From contig JBBRHV010000005.1 in the NCBI GenBank assembly GCA_038222225.1, positions 4,477 through 68,476 of the forward strand: DNA of 64,000 nucleotides, in the 5' to 3' direction. This DNA is from JAKLFA01 sp038222225 (lineage in GTDB: Bacteria; Omnitrophota; Gorgyraeia; Zapsychrales; JANLHA01). The translations under genes were made by a program, and so were the position numbers. Shown here in pieces: positions 32,326-41,385 of the stretch (position 1 is the first letter of the stretch; each line of letters begins with the position of its first letter). The notes under the pieces were generated by a model. It was given only the letters and a program-made list of their open reading frames with translations, was not told the origin of the DNA and ran no database searches.

Positions 32326-32671
32326 GCTTTCCATTGCCAGCGCACTGATGGAGCAGATCATTTCGGAAGCGGAAAAGCATGAGCTTTCGCATATCGATGA
32401 GGTAGAGATTCATGCTGGCATTTTACGTCAGGTGATTCCCGAGGTCATGCAGGAAGCGTTTCGGGAGGTGTCTGTGAAAACAGTTGCGGAAGGTGCGCTC
32501 CTGATCATTGTTGAAATTGAAGCGCAGGCCCGTTGCCGGAAATGCCAAACAGTGTTTGAGCCCACCTTAGATTCTTTTTTGTGTCCGCACTGTCAGATCG
32601 CGGATGTGGACATTCTTAAAGGCGACGAGATTATTCTGGCGGCGATCATGTCTAACAGCGTAAATTTATAA
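32318..32671 (+). CDS. hypA: Hydrogenase nickel metallochaperone HypA
   Basis: Delivers nickel to the [NiFe]-hydrogenase large subunit with HypB. The 117 residues start MHELS, with the essential nickel ligand His2, and carry the structural zinc site Cys73/Cys76 and Cys89/Cys92 (CRKC...CPHC). Length is normal. It overlaps the rex stop and precedes hypB by 9 bases, so it is cotranscribed with the redox regulator. Confidence 0.96.
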   Translation: MHELSIASALMEQIISEAEKHELSHIDEVEIHAGILRQVIPEVMQEAFREVSVKTVAEGALLIIVEIEAQARCRKCQTVFEPTLDSFLCPHCQIADVDILKGDEIILAAIMSNSVNL

Positions 32672-32680
32672 GGATGGATT

Positions 32681-33364
32681 ATGAAAATTAATATTGTGAA
32701 AAATGTTTTAAAGGCCAACGACCTGGTGGCGCAGGCGAACCGGAAAACTTTTAAGGAGAAGGGTGTCTTGGCGGCGAATTTTATCAGTTCTCCCGGAAGC
32801 GGTAAAACCACGCTTCTGGAGAAAACCCTTACGGCTTTAGGGGAGCAGCAGCATAAGGCAACGGTGATCGTCGGTGATTTGCAGACAACCCGGGATGCGC
32901 AGCGGCTGGAGCCGTTTGCTTACCAGGTGGTGCAGATCAACACGGGGACGAGCTGTCATTTATATGCCAATCAGGTTGCCGAGAGCCTGCCGAAGCTTGA
33001 CCTGGAAGCGGTTGAATATGTCTTTATTGAGAATGTGGGCAACATGGTCTGTCCGGGTGAGTTTGACCTGGGTGAAAACATCAAGGTCATTCTTTTGAGC
33101 CTGCCGGAAGGGGACGATAAGGTGGCGAAATACCCGACGATTTTCCGTGCCGCGGATGTGGTGTTGCTGACAAAGACCGATTTAGAACCGGTGATGTCTT
33201 TTGATAAAAAGCAGGTTTATGACGATATTTCGCGTTTGAATGCCAATATTGAGATTATTGAGGTTTCTGCCAAAACAGGAGAAGGACTGTCTTGTTGGGT
33301 TGAGTGGCTTAAAAAGAGACGCAAGGAAGGAATTGGCGCACAAGTAAAGTTTATAACGGAATAG
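32681..33364 (+). CDS. hypB: Hydrogenase nickel incorporation GTPase HypB
   Basis: SIMIBI-class GTPase that powers nickel insertion by HypA. The 227 residues have the P-loop ISSPGSGKTTLLEKTL, the metal-site region INTGTSCHLYANQV and FIENVGNMVCP, and the guanine-specificity motif LLTKTDLEP. There is no His-rich N-terminal nickel-storage tail. The 3' end lies 27 bases before the hox promoter. Confidence 0.96.
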   Translation: MKINIVKNVLKANDLVAQANRKTFKEKGVLAANFISSPGSGKTTLLEKTLTALGEQQHKATVIVGDLQTTRDAQRLEPFAYQVVQINTGTSCHLYANQVAESLPKLDLEAVEYVFIENVGNMVCPGEFDLGENIKVILLSLPEGDDKVAKYPTIFRAADVVLLTKTDLEPVMSFDKKQVYDDISRLNANIEIIEVSAKTGEGLSCWVEWLKKRRKEGIGAQVKFITE

Positions 33365-33390
33365 GCGGGAGGTAGGTGTAAAAAATCTCC

Positions 33391-33418
33391 TTGCAACATA
33401 AGGAGAAATTGATATAAT
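33391..33418 (+). promoter_or_regulatory. hoxFUYHW operon promoter
   Basis: -35 TTGCAA at 33391-33396, 16-base spacer, -10 TATAAT at 33413-33418. A 6-base inverted repeat, CTCCTT (33387-33392) and AAGGAG (33400-33405), overlaps the -35. The Rex operator begins 12 bases after the -10. Confidence 0.75.
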
Positions 33419-33430
33419 AATTTCTTATAA

Positions 33431-33448
33431 TTGTTAAAATTTTCACGA
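33431..33448. promoter_or_regulatory. Rex operator 2 (upstream of hoxF)
   Basis: TTGTTAAAATTTTCACGA is identical to Rex operator 1 at 16 of 18 positions and close to the Rex consensus. It lies just past the -10 of the hox promoter, a position where binding blocks transcription. The NAD-reducing hydrogenase is therefore probably under NADH/NAD control. Confidence 0.87.
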
Positions 33449-33507
33449 TTTAAAGGTTGAACCGTAAAGCTCTGTTTAACATTTTGAAAAAAATAAGGGC
33501 CTCTCTT

Positions 33508-35322
33508 ATGACTAAAGAACTTCAAAGTACAATTCAAGTAATTTGTAAACAATGCGGGAATGACAAGGCGCGCATGATGGATGTTATGACCGCGGTTCAG
33601 AAAAAGCACGGTTGTATTTCCAGCCAGGCTATGGATTTGATCGCCAAGCAGCTGAAGGTCGACCGGATCGATGTGGAAAGCGCAGCCACGTTTTATTCAT
33701 TTTTATCCACAAAGCCTAAGGGCAAAACGGTCATTCGGCTGTGTAATGACATTGTTGATATGATGCAGGGCGCAAAGGAAGTTGCGGCTGCGCTTGAGCA
33801 GGAGTTGGGCATCAAATTCGGCGAACAAACTCCGGATGGAAACATTTCATTGGAATACACCCCTTGCATCGGAATGTGCGATCAGGCTCCGGCAGCTTTA
33901 ATCAATGATGTGGTGATGACCTATTTATCAAGCGACAAGGCTCGGGAGATCGTGCGTGAGCTCAAGAAACACAATGATCCTAAAAAAATTGCTTGTCGTG
34001 TCGGTGATGGCAATAACGCCCATGAGCTTGTGCGCTCCATGGTTCATAACGGTTTGCGCAAAAAAGGGGACGTGATTTTTGGTGAGCATGCGGCAAATGG
34101 CGGCCTGAAAAAAGCCCTGGGGATCAGCCCGGTTGAGGTCATTCGGGAAATCAAAACGGCCCGCTTAAGAGGCCGCGGCGGAGCAGGATTTCCGACGGGT
34201 ATGAAATGGGAATTTACGCGTGCCGCGGAAGGTGAAAAGAAATATGTTCTCTGTAACGCAGATGAGGGAGAACCGGGAACATTTAAAGACCGGATCCTTT
34301 TGACCGAAAAGTATGACCTGATGTTTGAAGGTATGACCATCGGCGCTTACGCGATCGGGGCGCAAGAAGGCATCGTATATTTGCGGGGTGAATATGCGTA
34401 TTTGAAAGATTTTTTAAACGCCATGCTTGCCAAAAGACGGGCGGACGGCTTATTGGGAAAAAATGTTTTAGGCAAAAGTGGTTTTGATTTTGATATCCGG
34501 ATCCAGCTCGGAGCCGGGGCTTATATTTGCGGGGAAGAAACATCTTTGATTAGTTCGGCAGAGGGCCTAAGAGGGGATCCTAAGACCCGTCCGCCATTTC
34601 CTGCACAAAAGGGATATTTAGGTTGTCCGACAACAGTGAACAATGTGGAAACATTCTGCTGTGTGGCCCGTATATTAGAGAAGGGAGCCGCATGGTTCTC
34701 ACAGGTGGGGACACCTGGAAGCCCTGGAACAAAATTATTGAGCGTTTCCGGCGATTGTGCTAGCCCGGGAATTTACGAGTTTCCCTTTGGGATTAAAGTG
34801 GAAGAGATGCTGCAGGCTGTCGGCGCTCAGGATGTACAGGCCGTGTTGATGGGCGGTCCATCAGGTCAGTTTATTGGGGCAGCGGATTTTAAGCGCGCGA
34901 TTTGTTATGATGATTTGGCTACGGGCGGTTCAGTGGTAATCTTTAATAAGACACGCGACCTGTTGGGGCTCGTCGATTATTACATGGACTTCTTTGTGGA
35001 AGAAAGCTGCGGATACTGTACGCCATGCCGTGTCGGCAATGTGTTGTTGAAAAATGGCGTTGATAAGATCCGCGGGGGCCGGGGGGATTTGGCCGATTTA
35101 GCGTATTTAGAGGATCTGGGGAAGTCGATCAAATTGACCAGCCGCTGCGGTTTAGGGCAGACATCGCCTAATCCGGTGGTAACGACCATTAAGAACTTCC
35201 GCGGTATCTATGAAAAAATTATAAAAGAACAGAAGGCGGGCATGATATCAACGTTTGATATTCATGACGCGTTGAAGCAGGGCGAAGAAGCATCGGGACG
35301 AAAATCAGAGATCTTTAAATAA
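33508..35322 (+). CDS. hoxF: NAD-reducing hydrogenase diaphorase subunit HoxF (NuoE-NuoF fusion)
   Basis: Flavoprotein half of a group 3d bidirectional [NiFe]-hydrogenase; passes electrons between NAD(H) and the Fe-S chain. From ATG 33508 it is 604 residues. About 1-160 is a NuoE-like thioredoxin fold (TPCIGMCDQAPA), and the rest is NuoF-like: FMN site RGRGGAGFPTGMKW, NAD site GAGAYICGEETSLI and a C-terminal [4Fe-4S] site ESCGYCTPCR...RCGLG. In the NuoE part the first Cys (RLCND) is kept but the partner five residues later is Asp, as I recall for the Ralstonia HoxF type. Translation from an in-frame codon at 33457 is less likely. Confidence 0.94.
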   Translation: MTKELQSTIQVICKQCGNDKARMMDVMTAVQKKHGCISSQAMDLIAKQLKVDRIDVESAATFYSFLSTKPKGKTVIRLCNDIVDMMQGAKEVAAALEQELGIKFGEQTPDGNISLEYTPCIGMCDQAPAALINDVVMTYLSSDKAREIVRELKKHNDPKKIACRVGDGNNAHELVRSMVHNGLRKKGDVIFGEHAANGGLKKALGISPVEVIREIKTARLRGRGGAGFPTGMKWEFTRAAEGEKKYVLCNADEGEPGTFKDRILLTEKYDLMFEGMTIGAYAIGAQEGIVYLRGEYAYLKDFLNAMLAKRRADGLLGKNVLGKSGFDFDIRIQLGAGAYICGEETSLISSAEGLRGDPKTRPPFPAQKGYLGCPTTVNNVETFCCVARILEKGAAWFSQVGTPGSPGTKLLSVSGDCASPGIYEFPFGIKVEEMLQAVGAQDVQAVLMGGPSGQFIGAADFKRAICYDDLATGGSVVIFNKTRDLLGLVDYYMDFFVEESCGYCTPCRVGNVLLKNGVDKIRGGRGDLADLAYLEDLGKSIKLTSRCGLGQTSPNPVVTTIKNFRGIYEKIIKEQKAGMISTFDIHDALKQGEEASGRKSEIFK

Positions 35323-35342
35323 TCTAACTATAAGGGATCGTT

Positions 35343-36056
35343 ATGAGCGACAAAACATTGACATTTACAATTGACGGAGTTGAAGTAAAGGGCTGCCCCG
35401 GGCAGACCATCATGCAGGTGGCCGATGAGGCAGGGATTTATATTCCGCGCCTGTGTTATTGGGACGGGTTAAAGCCGCACGGAAGTTGCCGTTTGTGTAC
35501 GGTGCTGGTCAATGGACGTCCGCAAGCGGCCTGCACACAGCCGATCGCGCAGGGGATGGCCGTTGAGCACAACACCGAAGAGCTCAAAGAGCGTCGCCGG
35601 GATATTGTGGACATGCTGTTTGTCGAAGGCAATCATTTTTGTATGGTTTGTGAGAAAAGTGGCAATTGCGAGCTTCAGGCCCAGGCCTATCGTTTGGGAA
35701 TTGTAGCTCCGAAATATCCATTTCAGTTTCCGGTGTGCACGGTGGATGCAACGCATCCGGATATTTTTATTGACCGCAATCGCTGCATTTTGTGCGGACG
35801 ATGTGTTCAGGCCTCGATCGATTTAGACGGAAAACATGTTTTTGATTTTGTAGGCCGCGGCAAGAATAAAAGAATCGCGGTTAATGCCGAAGCCCGTTTG
35901 GCTGATACAGATCTGGACATTACGGACAAGGCAACTGAAGTGTGCCCGGTTGGGGCGATTATTAAGAAGCGTGTCGGGTATGCAATACCGGTGGGCCAGC
36001 GCCTTTATGACAAAAAGCCTATCGGCTCTGACATTGAAGCGAAACAAACAAAGTAA
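35343..36056 (+). CDS. hoxU: Hydrogenase diaphorase Fe-S subunit HoxU
   Basis: Electron-relay subunit, related to the N-terminus of NuoG. The 237 residues show a [2Fe-2S] domain (LCYWDGLKPHGSCRLCTVLV with AAC), the His-ligated [4Fe-4S] motif (HFCMVCEKSGNCELQ) and a ferredoxin-like site (RCILCGRCVQA...CPVGAI). It follows hoxF by 20 bases and links the diaphorase to HoxYH. Confidence 0.95.
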   Translation: MSDKTLTFTIDGVEVKGCPGQTIMQVADEAGIYIPRLCYWDGLKPHGSCRLCTVLVNGRPQAACTQPIAQGMAVEHNTEELKERRRDIVDMLFVEGNHFCMVCEKSGNCELQAQAYRLGIVAPKYPFQFPVCTVDATHPDIFIDRNRCILCGRCVQASIDLDGKHVFDFVGRGKNKRIAVNAEARLADTDLDITDKATEVCPVGAIIKKRVGYAIPVGQRLYDKKPIGSDIEAKQTK

Positions 36057-36081
36057 CCGTTTTGAACAAGGATTTATGATC

Positions 36082-36627
36082 ATGGAAAAACCCAAAGTTG
36101 CAACAGCGTCATTGGCCGGATGTTTTGGTTGTCATATGTCGATCTTGGACATTGATGAACGGATCTTACAGCTCATTGAGCTGGTGGATTTCGACAAGTC
36201 CCCCATCGACGATATCAAAGAATTTACCGGTCGTTGCCGGATCGGTTTGATCGAAGGTGGATGTTCAACCGAAGAGAATGTTCATGTGCTGCAAAAATTC
36301 CGTAAGAACTGCGATATTCTCATCTCAGTCGGTGAATGCGCGATTACTGGCGGAGTTCCGGCCATGCGCAATGGCATTCCCCTCAAGGAATGCTTGGAGG
36401 AGGCGTATCTTAACGGACCGACGGTCTACAATCCCGCAAGAACGCTGCCGAAGGATCCCGAAATTCCTTTATGTTTGGATCAGGTGTATCCGTGTCATCA
36501 TGTGGTTAAGATTGATTATCATCTTCCGGGCTGTCCGCCGTCTGCGGATTTGATCTGGGAGGCATTGGTTGCGCTGCTGAGCGACAAACCGATAGAATTG
36601 CCGTATGAACTTATTAAGTACGATTAA
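36082..36627 (+). CDS. hoxY: Hydrogenase small subunit HoxY
   Basis: Carries the proximal [4Fe-4S] cluster that feeds electrons from the Ni-Fe site. From ATG 36082 it is 181 residues, with SLAGCFGCHMSILD, EGGCSTEEN, VGECAITGGVP and LPGCPPSADLIW supplying the cluster cysteines. AAGGA at 36068-36072 gives 9 bases to this ATG and only 3 to the ATG at 36076, hence the choice. The gene lies between hoxU and hoxH. Confidence 0.93.
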   Translation: MEKPKVATASLAGCFGCHMSILDIDERILQLIELVDFDKSPIDDIKEFTGRCRIGLIEGGCSTEENVHVLQKFRKNCDILISVGECAITGGVPAMRNGIPLKECLEEAYLNGPTVYNPARTLPKDPEIPLCLDQVYPCHHVVKIDYHLPGCPPSADLIWEALVALLSDKPIELPYELIKYD

Positions 36628-36645
36628 TCAAAATGGAGATGTGCT

Positions 36646-38082
36646 GTGGATAGAAAAAATTTAAAACGAGTTGTTATTGAACCGGTGACCCGCGTTGAAG
36701 GTCACGGGAAGGTTTCAATTCTTCTTGATGAAAATGATATTGTTCAGCAGGCCAGACTTCATATTGTGGAATTCCGGGGGTTTGAGCGGTTTGTGAAAGG
36801 GCGTCCGTATTGGGAAGTTCCGGTCATGATCCAGCGTTTATGCGGGATCTGTCCGGTCAGCCATCACCTGTGTGCGGCGAAGGCCATGGACCGCATTGTC
36901 GGCGGTGAGAATTTGACTCCGACGGCGGAAAAGATCCGGCGCTTGATGCATTACGGCCAGACATTTCAATCGCATGCATTGCATTTTTTTCATTTGGTTT
37001 CACCTGATTTGCTGTTTGGATTTGAGGCTGATCCGGCGATCCGCAATGTGATCGGCGTAGCCAAGAAGTTTCCGGAGTTGGCCGTTCAAGGCGTGATGAT
37101 GCGCAAATACGGCCAGGAAATTATTAAAGCCACGGCAGGCAAAAAGATCCACGGCACCGGGGCGGTTCCGGGTGGGGTCAATAAGAACTTGTCCATCTCC
37201 GAGCGCGATGCGCTTTTAAAGGATTTAGATCAAATGGTGATTTGGGCCAGAAGCGCTTTGAAGCTGGCTAAAGAATATACGGTAACAAATTTTGATAAAG
37301 TTAAGGATTTTGGTTCTTTTGATTCGAACCATTTAGGCCTTGTGCGTGAGGATGGATGTTTGGATTTATATAACGGAAATCTGCGTGCGGTGGATTCTCA
37401 AGGCAATACGATTTTTGATCAGGTCAATCCTTTGGATTATGCCGAGCATTTGGCTGAAGAGGTCAAGGATTGGTCGTACATGAAGTTTCCGTTCATCAAA
37501 AAGATCGGTCCGGAAAACGGATGGTATCGAGTCGGACCGTTGGCGCGCATCAATATCTGTGATTTTATCGATACGCCGGAAGCGGAAAAAGAACGCCAGG
37601 AATTTAAAGCGTTGACCAACGGCAAACCGAACAATATCACGATGGCCTATCATTGGACGCGTATGATCGAAACACTGCATTCGATCGAAAAAATTAAAGA
37701 GCTTCTTCATGATCCGGATTTGCAGGGCACGGATCTGGTGGTTAAGGGCAAGCGCCGTGAAGAGACGGTCGCCATCCTCGAGGCTCCGAGAGGAACATTG
37801 TTCCATCATTATAAAGTGAACAAAGATGATCAGGTCGTGATGGCGAATTTGATCGTTTCAACGACCAGCAATAATGAGCCGATGAACCGTGCGGTTCAGC
37901 GTGTGGCCAAAGATTCGCTGAACGGAAAAGTCATTACCGAAGGGCTTTTGAACCATATTGAAGTGGCTATCCGCGCTTATGATCCGTGCTTGTCATGCGC
38001 GACACATGCGCTTGGTCAGATGCCGCTGGTGGTCAGCCTGTTTGATCATGAAGGCAATCTGCTTGATAAAAAGGTGAAGTAA
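36646..38082 (+). CDS. hoxH: NAD-reducing hydrogenase large subunit HoxH
   Basis: Holds the Ni-Fe(CN)2CO active site for reversible H2 oxidation. The 478 residues start at GTG (after GGAG). Nickel ligands are visible in both motifs: RLCGICPVSHH (Cys66, Cys69) and DPCLSCATH (Cys448, Cys451). A 24-residue tail follows His454, the expected cleavage site for the maturation protease, which is encoded next (hoxW). The group 3d assignment follows from the HoxFUYH context. Confidence 0.97.
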   Translation: MDRKNLKRVVIEPVTRVEGHGKVSILLDENDIVQQARLHIVEFRGFERFVKGRPYWEVPVMIQRLCGICPVSHHLCAAKAMDRIVGGENLTPTAEKIRRLMHYGQTFQSHALHFFHLVSPDLLFGFEADPAIRNVIGVAKKFPELAVQGVMMRKYGQEIIKATAGKKIHGTGAVPGGVNKNLSISERDALLKDLDQMVIWARSALKLAKEYTVTNFDKVKDFGSFDSNHLGLVREDGCLDLYNGNLRAVDSQGNTIFDQVNPLDYAEHLAEEVKDWSYMKFPFIKKIGPENGWYRVGPLARINICDFIDTPEAEKERQEFKALTNGKPNNITMAYHWTRMIETLHSIEKIKELLHDPDLQGTDLVVKGKRREETVAILEAPRGTLFHHYKVNKDDQVVMANLIVSTTSNNEPMNRAVQRVAKDSLNGKVITEGLLNHIEVAIRAYDPCLSCATHALGQMPLVVSLFDHEGNLLDKKVK

Positions 38083-38084
38083 TC

Positions 38085-38552
38085 ATGCCGGTGGGACAAT
38101 CATCCAGAGTGCTGGTCATCGGCTTTGGAAATCCCGGAAGGCTGGATGACGGTTTAGGCCCGGCCTTGGCAGCAGAGCTCGAGGTTTTAAATCTTTCTGA
38201 TGTCACGGTAGACGCTAATTATCAGCTGACCGTTGAGGATTCCGATGCAGTTAAAGATCATGATGTGGTGATCTTTGCCGATGCATCGGTGGATTGCCGG
38301 GAGCCATTTGAATTTTATCCGATCCTTCCTGAGGCTAAAACGCACTTTTCAAGTCATTTCTTGGCGCCGGAAGACGTGTTGGGGCTGGCGCAGGACGCTT
38401 TTTCCGCCCGCACACGGGGTTTTGTGCTGGCGATCCGCGGTTATGAATTTAATGAATTTGGTGAAAGGCTTTCACAGCAGGCAGCGACTAATCTACAGGC
38501 AGCAAAGCAGTTCTTAGTGGACCGTATTCAGAAACGGGATTTTGACAGCTAA
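38085..38552 (+). CDS. hoxW: Hydrogenase maturation protease HoxW
   Basis: Endopeptidase that removes the C-terminal tail of HoxH after nickel insertion. The 155 residues begin with the family motif VIGFGNPGRLDDGLGPALA, and FADASVDC supplies the second conserved acidic region; SSHFLAPEDVL carries the family His. It starts 2 bases after hoxH. The last 11 bases overlap an alternative upstream start of the receiver gene. Confidence 0.92.
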   Translation: MPVGQSSRVLVIGFGNPGRLDDGLGPALAAELEVLNLSDVTVDANYQLTVEDSDAVKDHDVVIFADASVDCREPFEFYPILPEAKTHFSSHFLAPEDVLGLAQDAFSARTRGFVLAIRGYEFNEFGERLSQQAATNLQAAKQFLVDRIQKRDFDS

Positions 38553-38580
38553 CGGAAGAACTTTTCACAGGAGAATAATC

Positions 38581-38955
38581 ATGCAAGACGGAAAACATGT
38601 GATTTTGGTTATTGATGATGAGCAGGATATTTTAAAGGTCGTTCAGGCGTTTCTTGAAAATCACGGCTATTCTGTTTTAACAGCCAGCTCCGCCGAAGAA
38701 GGTGTAAAGATTTATAAAAAGGGGCACCCGGACCTGATCATCGTCGATTTAATGATGGAAGAGGTTGATGCCGGGGTGAATTTTGTTAAAGAGGTAAAAT
38801 TATTGGGAAATACAGCGTCGGTTTATCTTTTGAGCGGCGCAGGTGATAGCATGGCGGATAGTATTGATTATGAGGCAATGGGCTTTAGCGGTGTTTTTCA
38901 AAAACCCATTGACCGCCAGCGCCTGTTGAGTACGATTCATTCAAAATTATCCTAA
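38581..38955 (+). CDS. Single-domain response regulator receiver
   Basis: A 124-residue CheY-like protein with no output domain. The acidic pair is Asp12-Asp13 (VIDDEQD), the phosphoacceptor is Asp56 (IIVDLMM), and the conserved Ser (YLLSGAG) and Lys (FQKPID) are present. It follows hoxW by 28 bases with AGGAG at the ATG, and precedes hypF. No histidine kinase is encoded in the window. A link to hydrogenase expression or activity is suggested only by position. Confidence 0.9.
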   Translation: MQDGKHVILVIDDEQDILKVVQAFLENHGYSVLTASSAEEGVKIYKKGHPDLIIVDLMMEEVDAGVNFVKEVKLLGNTASVYLLSGAGDSMADSIDYEAMGFSGVFQKPIDRQRLLSTIHSKLS

Positions 38956-39034
38956 GACTACGTCTGAGTATGAGAATGCCTTCCTTTGAAGCGCCATCCA
39001 ATCGGACGCGCTGTTCTTCAATGGACATAATGCT

Positions 39035-41341
39035 ATGAAGGATCCTTTTGCCAATACAACGCGGTTGCGTATCCTGATCCGGGGGGCAGTTCAGGGCGTC
39101 GGATTCCGCCCGACGGTTTTTCGTTTGGCGAAAGAGCGCGGTCTTTTCGGTTGGGTGCGTAATACAACGCACGGTGTGATCATTGAAGCCGAAGGACCGG
39201 AAACAAAGTGCCGAGAATTTTTATCATCCCTTCATATCGAAAAACCTGTTCATGCATTCTTTCAAAGCCTCGAGGTGTCTTATCTGGATCCCGCAGGATA
39301 TCAAGATTTCCAAATTCTGGAGAGTGAACCAGGGGAGCCGACAGCTCTGATTTTGCCTGACCTGGCGATGTGTCTGCAGTGCCGGGCCGATATTTCCGAT
39401 CCCAAGAATAGTCGTTACCGTTATCCGTTCACTAATTGTACGCAATGCGGCCCGCGATACAGTATTATGGAAGCGCTTCCCTATGACCGCATCCACACAA
39501 CAATGAAAAATTTTCAGATGTGTCCGCAGTGTGAAAACGAATATCACGATCCGCATAACCGGCGCTTTCATGCCCAGCCTAACGCCTGTCCTGCTTGCGG
39601 ACCTCAGGTTGAGCTTTGGGATTCGAAAGGAACTGTTCTTGAACGGAACGATGCGGCGATAATGATGGCCGAGCATGAAATTTTGAAGGGGAAGATCGTT
39701 GCGCTAAAGGGGCTGGGAGGTTTCCAGCTAGCCGTCGATGCGCGCAATGCAGAAGCGGTCAAGCGGCTGCGACAGCGCAAACACCGTTCGGCAAAGCCCT
39801 TTGCGGTGATGTTCCCGGATTTAAAATCTGTTGAGCGGGAGTGTCATGTTTCTGATGAAGAGAAACGTCTTTTGACTTCGGGAGCCGCTCCGATTGTTTT
39901 ATTGGAAAAACGCGCTGCCTGCGTTTGTAAAGAGGCGGCCCCAGGCAATCCTTATCTCGGCGTGATGCTCCCCTATACGCCGCTGCATCATCTTGTGATG
40001 TCTGATCTGCAAATCCCGGTTGTTATGACCAGCGGAAATGTTTCGGAGGATCCGATGTGCATCGATGAACAGCAGGCGTTGGAGGACTTAAAAAATATTG
40101 CCGAGGCGTTTCTTGTTCACAACCGTCCGATCGCGCGCGCGGTGGATGATTCCGTCGCTCGCATTGTTTTAAATCGGGAATTGATTTTGCGCCGGGCGCG
40201 AGGGTATGCCCCATTGCCGATCCTGATTCGGTCTGATGGAAATGACTTTGACGCGGTTGCGGTCGGCGCGCATTTAAAAAATGCAGTCGCCGTTAAGAAG
40301 GGAAAAAATATTTTTTTGAGTCAGCATATTGGAGATCTTGAGACGGAACCTTCTTATGAGGCTTTTGTGCGCACGATCACCGATTTGAAGACCATGTATG
40401 CTGTTAAGCCACAAGCGGTTTTCTGTGACCGTCATCCGGATTATTTATCGACTCAATATGCCCGCAAACAGCAGGCGGCGCCGATCGAGATTCAGCATCA
40501 CGTGGCGCATGTTTTTTCCTGCATGGCGGAAAACGATCTTACCGCCCCCGTGTTGGGCGTGGCCTGGGACGGCACCGGATATGGCTTGGACAACACGGTG
40601 TGGGGCGGAGAGTTTTTTGAGATTCAAGAGAAAAGCATAACGCGGACGGCGTCGTTGCGGCCTTTTCCGCTTCCCGGCGGGGAAAAAGCGGTTCTTGAGC
40701 CGCGCCGTTGCGCGCTCGGTCTGTTATACGAGTCATCACGCGGGCATGTGGAGTATTACCAGGATATGGAATTTTTAAAATGTTTTTCTGAAACAGAGCT
40801 GAAGAATCTCATTCAAATTCTGCGCAATCAAAAGCAGTCTCCTTTTACCTCAAGCGTGGGGCGCCTTTTTGATGCGGTGGCATCGTTTGTGGGCATCCGG
40901 CAGGTTTTGGAATTTGAAGGGCAGGCGGCGATGGAGGTTGAGTTTGCGGCAGAGAGAGCGCATTCTGAAAATTACTATCAATATGAGCTGACGGAGAAGG
41001 ATCAACGGGACAGTCCGTATTCGGCGCAGCGGCAGGTGGATATTGCGTTGATCGATGCGGTTTCCTCTGATTTAAAAAATGGTGTGGCAACAGATGAGAT
41101 CTGCGGCCGTTTTCATAACACATTGGTAGAGGCGCTGGTTTCGGTGGCAAGGCGCGCAAAGATTTCGAAAGTCGTTTTAAGCGGAGGCTGTTTTCAGAAC
41201 CGCTACCTTTTGGAACGGGCGGTCCGGCGTTTAAAGGAGGATGGTTTTCATCCCTATTGGCATCAGCGCATTCCGCCCAACGACGGCGGGATCGCGCTTG
41301 GCCAGATCGCGGCGGGCTTGGGACAACGGCAATGGGTGTGA
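39035..41341 (+). CDS. hypF: Carbamoyltransferase HypF
   Basis: Makes the cyanide precursor for the hydrogenase iron by transferring a carbamoyl group from carbamoyl phosphate to HypE. The 768 residues hold the standard four parts: acylphosphatase domain (RGAVQGVGFRPTVFRLA, about 1-95), zinc-finger-like Cys pairs (CLQC...CTQCGPRYS...CPQC...CPACG), a YrdC domain (GLGGFQLAVDA, KPFAVM) and a Kae1-like C-terminal domain (HHVAHVFSCMAE, GVAWDGTGYG, LSGGCFQNRYL). Confidence 0.97.
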   Translation: MKDPFANTTRLRILIRGAVQGVGFRPTVFRLAKERGLFGWVRNTTHGVIIEAEGPETKCREFLSSLHIEKPVHAFFQSLEVSYLDPAGYQDFQILESEPGEPTALILPDLAMCLQCRADISDPKNSRYRYPFTNCTQCGPRYSIMEALPYDRIHTTMKNFQMCPQCENEYHDPHNRRFHAQPNACPACGPQVELWDSKGTVLERNDAAIMMAEHEILKGKIVALKGLGGFQLAVDARNAEAVKRLRQRKHRSAKPFAVMFPDLKSVERECHVSDEEKRLLTSGAAPIVLLEKRAACVCKEAAPGNPYLGVMLPYTPLHHLVMSDLQIPVVMTSGNVSEDPMCIDEQQALEDLKNIAEAFLVHNRPIARAVDDSVARIVLNRELILRRARGYAPLPILIRSDGNDFDAVAVGAHLKNAVAVKKGKNIFLSQHIGDLETEPSYEAFVRTITDLKTMYAVKPQAVFCDRHPDYLSTQYARKQQAAPIEIQHHVAHVFSCMAENDLTAPVLGVAWDGTGYGLDNTVWGGEFFEIQEKSITRTASLRPFPLPGGEKAVLEPRRCALGLLYESSRGHVEYYQDMEFLKCFSETELKNLIQILRNQKQSPFTSSVGRLFDAVASFVGIRQVLEFEGQAAMEVEFAAERAHSENYYQYELTEKDQRDSPYSAQRQVDIALIDAVSSDLKNGVATDEICGRFHNTLVEALVSVARRAKISKVVLSGGCFQNRYLLERAVRRLKEDGFHPYWHQRIPPNDGGIALGQIAAGLGQRQWV

Positions 41342-41347
41342 TATAAT
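41342..41347 (+). promoter_or_regulatory. Possible promoter -10 upstream of hypC
   Basis: TATAAT at 41342-41347 just after the hypF stop region, with a weak -35-like TTGGGA 18 bases upstream (41318-41323). It could drive hypC-hypD separately. Confidence 0.4.
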
Positions 41348-41385
41348 GCCGTTTTACAGGTGGCATTTTAAAAAGAGGGTGTGGA

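Noticed and set aside
33457..33507. Upstream in-frame start of hoxF
   Set aside because: It would lie very near the Rex operator, lacks a ribosome binding site and adds residues not typical of HoxF.
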